Of a DNA stretch of 9,448 bases, positions 5,999 to 9,448 are shown piece by piece (position 1 is the stretch's first letter; each line of letters opens with the position of its first letter). The notes beneath the pieces were generated by a model. It saw only the letters and a program-made list of their open reading frames with translations. It had not been told where the DNA came from and searched no databases. Origin of the DNA: Campylobacteraceae bacterium (GTDB taxonomy: Bacteria > Campylobacterota > Campylobacteria > Campylobacterales > Sulfurovaceae); contig JALVVQ010000216.1 in the NCBI GenBank assembly GCA_027023325.1, positions 1 through 9,448 on the forward strand, given 5' to 3'. The translations under genes and the position numbers were made by a program.

Positions 5999-6630
5999 AA
6001 AAGTCTCTGGTCATCTTCGATATGGACGGCACGCTGATCGATAGCTCCCGTACGATCGCCAACGCTATCAACCATGTCCGCCAAAACATGGATCTACCCC
6101 CCATGACCCATGAGCAGATCATCTCCAAGGTCAATGACCACAGCATCAGCCCTGCAGCATACTTTTATGAGGTAGAAGAATTTGAGCCGATTCATGAGAA
6201 ATGGTTCAATGAATACTACACCCAAAATCACGCCACAGAGTTGGCACTCTATCCTGGCATCTACGAATTGTTGGCATGGCTCAAGCATAGAGGCGTCAAA
6301 GTAGCACTGGCGACCAACGCCTACCGTATCTCTACACTGGAGTCGCTCCGACATTTTGGTATAGAGCAGTTCTTTGATGCAGTAGCCTGTGCTGATGATG
6401 TCCGTACGGGCAAACCAGCACCTGATATGCTTTATAAGATACTACTGGAACTGGACAGTACCAATGAAGAGGCGGTCTTTGTCGGTGACGGCCCCAGAGA
6501 TGAAGATGCAGCAGAGGCAGCAGCGATGGACTACCTGATGGTTGACTGGGGCTTTACCGAGCATGGTAGAGACAAATCTGTGATTGGGAGTGTGCTGGAG
6601 TTAAAAGAGAAGTTGGCATCACTGCTGTAG
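5995..6630 (+). CDS. HAD-superfamily phosphatase, phosphoglycolate-phosphatase-like
   Basis: This 211-residue cytoplasmic haloacid dehalogenase-type phosphatase has all four motifs. Motif I is FDMDGTLID, with nucleophile Asp9 and acid/base Asp11. Motif II is ALATNAY, with Thr107. Motif III is Lys140 in TGKPAPDM. Motif IV is FVGDGPRDEDAA, with Asp165 and Asp169. The helical cap between residues 15 and 85 is the C1 type of the Gph/beta-phosphoglucomutase subgroup. The substrate cannot be told from sequence; phosphoglycolate and small sugar phosphates are typical for relatives. ATG and the psd stop share ATGA, making it the last gene of the four-gene overlapping cluster. No hairpin terminator was seen behind it: only a T-rich stretch that also serves as upstream sequence for the araC-type gene. 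Confidence 0.9.
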   Translation: MKKSLVIFDMDGTLIDSSRTIANAINHVRQNMDLPPMTHEQIISKVNDHSISPAAYFYEVEEFEPIHEKWFNEYYTQNHATELALYPGIYELLAWLKHRGVKVALATNAYRISTLESLRHFGIEQFFDAVACADDVRTGKPAPDMLYKILLELDSTNEEAVFVGDGPRDEDAAEAAAMDYLMVDWGFTEHGRDKSVIGSVLELKEKLASLL

Positions 6631-6664
6631 CAATTTTGTTCTATTTTTTCTCTCTGCTTTAGGC

Positions 6665-6670
6665 TATAAT
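6665..6670 (+). promoter_or_regulatory. -10 box of the AraC-type gene, predicting a leaderless mRNA
   Basis: TATAAT ends only five bases before the ATG at 6676. Transcription normally begins six to eight bases past the -10, which would put the first nucleotide on or beside the A of ATG. There is no ribosome-binding sequence in between and no alternative in-frame start nearby downstream. Confidence 0.6.
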
Positions 6671-6675
6671 ACGGC

Positions 6676-7476
6676 ATGAAACTAGAGAGCCTCAAGGATA
6701 CTTTTTTTGAAAATGTATCCAAAACAGATAAAAGCTTTACCAAACATTTCCACGAAACCTATACCGTAGGGGTGACACATGGCGGGGTATTCAAGTCCAA
6801 TGTTCTAGGTGAAGTAGATTACTCTTACGGACATTCTACACGGATTATCAATCCGGGAGAGGTGCATGGTGGAGATTCTGATGCTTGGCAGTATACAAAC
6901 TTTTACCCTTCAGTGACGCTTATGAGTGAAATCTATGGACAGATTTTTGGAGAGAGAAATATACCTCTGTTTAAAGAGCATATTATTGAGGATGCACAGC
7001 TTTATAGCCTCTTGTTTAGGCTTTTTGTGTCAGTCTATCAAGACGCAGAAGCTATGATTGTCGAGAGTCAGCTTATTGAGACACTTTCTTATCTGATCCA
7101 GCACTATACTGACTATGCCAAGCCTCTCGATACAGTACAATATGATACTGCTATTATCAAACATAGCGTAGAGATGATTCATGATATGCTCGATAGTAAT
7201 CTCTCTCTGGAGATGCTGGCTAGTAATGTTGGACTAAGCAAATATCATTTCCTGCGTACTTTTAAGCAACATACTGGCATCACTCCCCATCACTTCATCA
7301 TAACCCAGCGCATCCATCGGGCTACCCAGGGCATCATATCAGGTGACTGTATCTCTGAAGCAAGTATTGCAGCGGGCTTTAGTGACCAATCGCACTTCAC
7401 AAGACATTTTAAACGCATGTATGGTTATACTCCACTGCATCTACTTAAAAGTAGCAATATTGTTCTATATAAATAA
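6676..7476 (+). CDS. AraC-family transcriptional regulator
   Basis: This 266-residue DNA-binding regulator has an N-terminal cupin-like ligand-binding half and a C-terminal pair of helix-turn-helix motifs. The N-terminal part contains HFHETYTVGV (about 24-33) and the turn INPGEVHGG, typical of AraC-binding cupin domains. The C-terminal part includes LSLEMLASNVGLSKYHFLRT (first HTH), then FKQHTGITPHHF, and SEASIAAGFSDQSHFTRHFK (second HTH) ending GYTPLHLL, the classic AraC signature. The gene is followed directly by two genes on the same strand (AhpD-like and EamA exporter). Regulators of this sub-type often sit next to small exporters, so these are its likely targets. Translation probably starts on a leaderless message. 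The ligand is unknown. Confidence 0.93.
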   Translation: MKLESLKDTFFENVSKTDKSFTKHFHETYTVGVTHGGVFKSNVLGEVDYSYGHSTRIINPGEVHGGDSDAWQYTNFYPSVTLMSEIYGQIFGERNIPLFKEHIIEDAQLYSLLFRLFVSVYQDAEAMIVESQLIETLSYLIQHYTDYAKPLDTVQYDTAIIKHSVEMIHDMLDSNLSLEMLASNVGLSKYHFLRTFKQHTGITPHHFIITQRIHRATQGIISGDCISEASIAAGFSDQSHFTRHFKRMYGYTPLHLLKSSNIVLYK

Positions 7477-7482
7477 GTAGCA
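7449..7482 (+). repeat. Direct repeat AAGTAGCA, possible AraC-type operator
   Basis: AAGTAGCA occurs at 7449-7456 and again at 7475-7482, 26 bases apart start to start, across the end of the regulator gene and the gap before the AhpD-like gene. AraC-family proteins bind direct repeats with spacing of about two DNA turns, and the placement 40-70 bases before the next ATG is suitable. The repeat is short and could be chance. Confidence 0.25.
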
Positions 7483-7522
7483 TTAAGATACACTTCTCTT
7501 ATCTAACCAAAAGGAAATTATC

Positions 7523-8068
7523 ATGAAGCAGCAGCATTTTACCATGTATGGTCATCCTGTAGCACCAGAGCAGGCGACAGACGAGCTCAAGGCACTCTAT
7601 TCTGAACTTGAAGCACTGCTTGGCAGTATTCCGCCACATGTCCAGATACATGCCACCCATGCGCTGGAAGAGATGAAGTGTTTTACTGATCCTATGAAGT
7701 TCACGCGAAATCATCCTGAGCTTCCATTGATATGGTTCGCACTCATGCGACTTTATGTAGCCAGAAAAGACAACTACCCTTACTGTATCGCACTCAATAC
7801 CGCAATGCTACAGACTCATGGTATCACACAGGCACAGATTGAAGCGTATATCAAAGATATGACAAAAGCACCACTGGACGAGAGATTGACGCTGCTCCTC
7901 ACTAAAGCAATGAAGAGTATTTATGATTCTCACCATTTCTCTCAGAAGGATTTTGAAGCGCTCTATAGTGCTGGTTATTCCGATAAGACGATTTATGAAA
8001 TTATTGTGTATGCTACAGGATTCAGTGGTATTGCTAGACGGCTTAATACCTATCTGGTCAAAGAGTAG
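7523..8068 (+). CDS. AhpD/carboxymuconolactone-decarboxylase-like protein with degenerate active site
   Basis: This is a 181-residue all-helical cytoplasmic protein of the AhpD/CMD-like fold. Family members include thiol peroxidase partners using a C-x2-C-x3-H motif. Here the corresponding segment reads NYPYCIALNTAML: Tyr85 stands where the first Cys would be, Cys88 is kept, and Asn92 replaces the His. The usual peroxidase chemistry is therefore unlikely, and the protein may serve another role. The C-terminal part YEIIVYATGFSGIARRLNTY (159-178) resembles the end of CMD-type domains. An AAGGA ribosome site lies before the ATG. A weak -10-like TAAGAT is present near 7484-7489, so the gene may have its own promoter downstream of the regulator. 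Its stop codon is part of the ribosome site of the next gene, implying coupling. The family call is by pattern. Confidence 0.7.
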   Translation: MKQQHFTMYGHPVAPEQATDELKALYSELEALLGSIPPHVQIHATHALEEMKCFTDPMKFTRNHPELPLIWFALMRLYVARKDNYPYCIALNTAMLQTHGITQAQIEAYIKDMTKAPLDERLTLLLTKAMKSIYDSHHFSQKDFEALYSAGYSDKTIYEIIVYATGFSGIARRLNTYLVKE

Positions 8069-8071
8069 GAG
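8067..8071 (+). promoter_or_regulatory. Ribosome-binding site that fixes a TTG start
   Basis: AGGAG begins inside the TAG stop of the AhpD-like gene and is followed by a five-base spacer (TAGAC) and TTG at 8077. There is no ATG until codon 13 of the exporter, inside its first membrane segment, so TTG is the real start. The arrangement suggests termination-reinitiation coupling. Confidence 0.7.
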
Positions 8072-8076
8072 TAGAC

Positions 8077-8961
8077 TTGAAAACTGAAAACAACAATTTC
8101 TTTTACTTCCTGATGCTTTTGGCTATGATCGGTTGGGGGATGTCCTGGGTCAGTGTCAAGATACTGGGTAGATATATCGATGAGTACGAGATGATACTTT
8201 TTCGCTTTGGGATCACGGCAGTGACGATGATACCGATCATTCTCTGGATGAAGCACTCCTTCAAGATCGATCTGCGAAGCTTTGGTGTGGTTCTGCTGGC
8301 TTCATTGAGCTTTTTTGCCTATATGAAATACTTCTTTTTGGGGGTCAAGCTGGGTACTGCTTCGTTGGGAGGTGCCTTTGTCACGACCATGATACCGATC
8401 CTCACCTTTATCCTCTTGGCACTGCTGGGAACCAAAAAGGTGACGCGTAGAGAGCTAAGTGCGCTGCTGCTTGGCGGGGTAGGGGTCATGACGATCCTGG
8501 GGGTTTGGAATAAGACACTCGATGAGATCCTGGTGATATACAACCTCTATTTTGTATTGGCTGCATTTCTCTGGGCACTGCTGACGGTGATCAGCTCCTA
8601 CAATCAGAGGCTCTCTGCACTGGTCTTTACCTTCTATCTCTATGTGGTGACTGTGCTGATCGATCTGTTCTTTTTTGTGGATCCCTCTGCGATACAGTTG
8701 CAAGCATTTGATGCTACCTTCTGGCTACATATGGGATTGATCTCGCTTCTCTCAACGACTTTTGCCAATACCATCTATTTTATCGGTATTGAAAAGCTGG
8801 GAGCTGGTTCAGTGAGTAGTTTTGTCTTTTTGGTGCCGTTTGCTGCGATAGGACTCAGTATTCTTTTTCTGGACGAAAAGATCAGTCTATGGATGATTGT
8901 AGGTACAGTAATGACACTGCTTGCGGTAAAGATTTTAAATAATATAAAGTTTGGAAAGTAG
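8077..8961 (+). CDS. EamA/DMT-family transporter
   Basis: This 294-residue inner-membrane protein of the drug/metabolite transporter superfamily has two EamA repeats and about ten predicted membrane helices. The first helix reads FLMLLAMIGWGMSWVSVKIL, with the W-G-x-x-W/F-x pattern of EamA proteins. The first repeat ends near LLLGGVGVMTILGV (about 130-143). The second repeat spans about 155-290 and ends with PFAAIGLSILFLDEKISLWM, the typical FGEKIS-like end motif, plus a last helix. Such proteins usually export amino acids, metabolites or drugs; the substrate is not inferable. Translation begins at TTG. It is the last gene of the AraC-type, AhpD-like, EamA set, and is followed by a hairpin at 8981-9000. 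Confidence 0.92.
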   Translation: MKTENNNFFYFLMLLAMIGWGMSWVSVKILGRYIDEYEMILFRFGITAVTMIPIILWMKHSFKIDLRSFGVVLLASLSFFAYMKYFFLGVKLGTASLGGAFVTTMIPILTFILLALLGTKKVTRRELSALLLGGVGVMTILGVWNKTLDEILVIYNLYFVLAAFLWALLTVISSYNQRLSALVFTFYLYVVTVLIDLFFFVDPSAIQLQAFDATFWLHMGLISLLSTTFANTIYFIGIEKLGAGSVSSFVFLVPFAAIGLSILFLDEKISLWMIVGTVMTLLAVKILNNIKFGK

Positions 8962-8980
8962 AGGAGATAAATGAGGGAAG

Positions 8981-9000
8981 AGGTGTGCCGCAGCACACCT
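8981..9000. terminator. Hairpin between convergent EamA and cold-shock genes
   Basis: AGGTGTGC, loop CGCA, GCACACCT form a perfect 8-base-pair GC-containing stem. It lies 20 bases past the EamA stop and 10 bases past the cold-shock gene stop, so it could serve both strands. No T-run follows on either strand, so it is not a textbook intrinsic terminator. It may instead block exonucleases or work with other factors. Confidence 0.5.
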
Positions 9001-9010
9001 TGGGTAGAAC

Positions 9011-9229
9011 CTAGAGAGGTGTTACATTCTCAGCTTGTGGGCCTTTTTGACCTTCGCCGATTTCGAAGCTTACCGCTTGACCTTCTGCGAGTGATACACG
9101 ACCACCGTCTGGGTTGTTTACTTGTCTGAAGTGAACGAATACATCACTACCACCATTATCTGGCTGGACGAATCCATAACCCTTCTCATCGTTAAACCAT
9201 TTTACTGTTCCAGTTACTACTTCTGCCAT
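9011..9229 (-). CDS. Cold-shock protein, CspA family
   Basis: This 72-residue single cold-shock domain protein binds single-stranded RNA or DNA and acts as an RNA chaperone. It shows GTVKWFNDEKGYGFVQPDNG with the RNP-1 motif KGYGFV, then DVFVHFRQV with RNP-2 (VFVHF), and a closing stretch EGQKGPQAENVTPL. The length is normal for the family. An AAAAGG ribosome site lies just upstream of the ATG. The upstream region contains a -10-like TATAAA in a dyad (9252-9264) and a better TATAAT further up (9368-9373). If the second is used, the message has a leader of about 130 bases, similar in scale to E. coli cspA, whose leader senses temperature. The gene converges on the EamA gene across a shared hairpin. 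Confidence 0.96.
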   Translation of the reverse strand: MAEVVTGTVKWFNDEKGYGFVQPDNGGSDVFVHFRQVNNPDGGRVSLAEGQAVSFEIGEGQKGPQAENVTPL

Positions 9230-9251
9230 TGTATAGCCTTTTAAATTAAAT

Positions 9252-9264
9252 CACTTTATAAGTG
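9252..9264 (-). promoter_or_regulatory. Dyad CACTT-TAT-AAGTG overlapping a -10-like box
   Basis: A perfect inverted repeat with 5-base arms and a 3-base centre contains TATAAA (minus strand, 9255-9260), about 25 bases before the cold-shock ATG. It may be a promoter with an overlapping operator or a small hairpin in a longer leader. Confidence 0.35.
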
Positions 9265-9332
9265 GAGTCAAAATAGGGGGAGTCTTCAGGGGTCTAGCGG
9301 GCAGAACAAAGTTCAATCACACTTTTCACACT

Positions 9333-9357
9333 AAAGATGAACTCGAGCCTCATCTTT
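9333..9357 (-). repeat. Inverted repeat in the putative cold-shock leader
   Basis: AAAGATGA and TCATCTTT are perfect 8-base arms around a 9-base loop. In RNA read from the minus strand this would be a hairpin starting a few bases after the transcript start predicted from the -10 box at 9368-9373. The stem is A/U-rich, so its stability would be strongly temperature dependent. Confidence 0.4.
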
Positions 9358-9367
9358 CATCACAGGT

Positions 9368-9373
9368 ATTATA
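9368..9373 (-). promoter_or_regulatory. -10 box, possible distal promoter of the cold-shock gene
   Basis: The minus strand reads GCTATAATACC, with TATAAT matching the consensus used elsewhere in the window. It points toward the cold-shock gene, predicting a start near 9361 and a leader of about 130 bases. No matching -35 is seen. Confidence 0.5.
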
Positions 9374-9420
9374 GCTTGATATTGCTTTCCTAACCTGAAT
9401 CAATGAAAAATTTATGCAAT

Positions 9421-9448
9421 TTGACTATACTTTTGAAAAGATTATTAT
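9421..9448 (+). promoter_or_regulatory. Sigma-70-like promoter pointing out of the right edge
   Basis: TTGACT at 9421-9426 and TATTAT at 9443-9448 are separated by 16 bases, close to the -35/-10 consensus. A gene reading rightward beyond the window is expected. It is the only promoter here with a good -35, and may be chance in AT-rich DNA. Confidence 0.35.

Noticed and set aside
9264..9284. Direct repeat GGAGTC spaced 15 bases in the cold-shock upstream region
   Set aside because: Only six bases long, with no clear positional relation to either candidate promoter.

Overview
The window reads as an ordinary chromosomal stretch of a Campylobacterota (Epsilonproteobacteria) genome, most likely Sulfurovum- or Sulfurimonas-like. 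This placement is an inference. It rests on the style of the proteins (YebC starting MGRAFEYRKAAKMKR, a short Psd, a divergent IscU/NifU-like protein) and on promoters with a clear TATAAT -10, often preceded by TGC, but no consistent -35. Most genes can be named. No defence system, CRISPR array, rRNA or tRNA was seen.

Left part (1-3814), minus strand. In order of transcription: yebC (3814-3077), a scar of broken genes (about 2602-3058), a YbgC-type thioesterase (2558-2187), an exported protein of unknown function (2007-892), and the 5' third of valS (810-1, running off the left edge). The scar holds the 3' end of a tyrosine recombinase gene on the minus strand, broken by a stop codon and a frameshift. 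Directly against it on the plus strand lies a frameshifted C-terminal fragment resembling a YitT/DUF2179 protein. This looks like the decayed trace of an old integration event.

Middle part (3842-6630), plus strand. A promoter back-to-back with that of yebC drives a compact overlapping cluster: IscU/NifU-like scaffold, ferritin-like protein, phosphatidylserine decarboxylase (psd) and HAD phosphatase. Each start codon overlaps the preceding stop region, so these genes are probably co-transcribed and translationally coupled. The IscU-like protein lacks the first of the three canonical ligand cysteines.

Right part (6665-8961), plus strand. An AraC-family regulator, whose -10 box lies only five bases from its ATG (probably leaderless), is followed by a degenerate AhpD/carboxymuconolactone-decarboxylase-like protein and an EamA/DMT exporter starting at TTG. 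The layout suggests a small regulated detoxification or export module.

Right edge (8971-9448). A CspA-type cold-shock gene on the minus strand has a promoter-proximal dyad, and possibly a long structured 5' leader from a second promoter about 130 bases upstream. A shared hairpin separates it from the EamA gene. A consensus-like promoter points out of the right edge.
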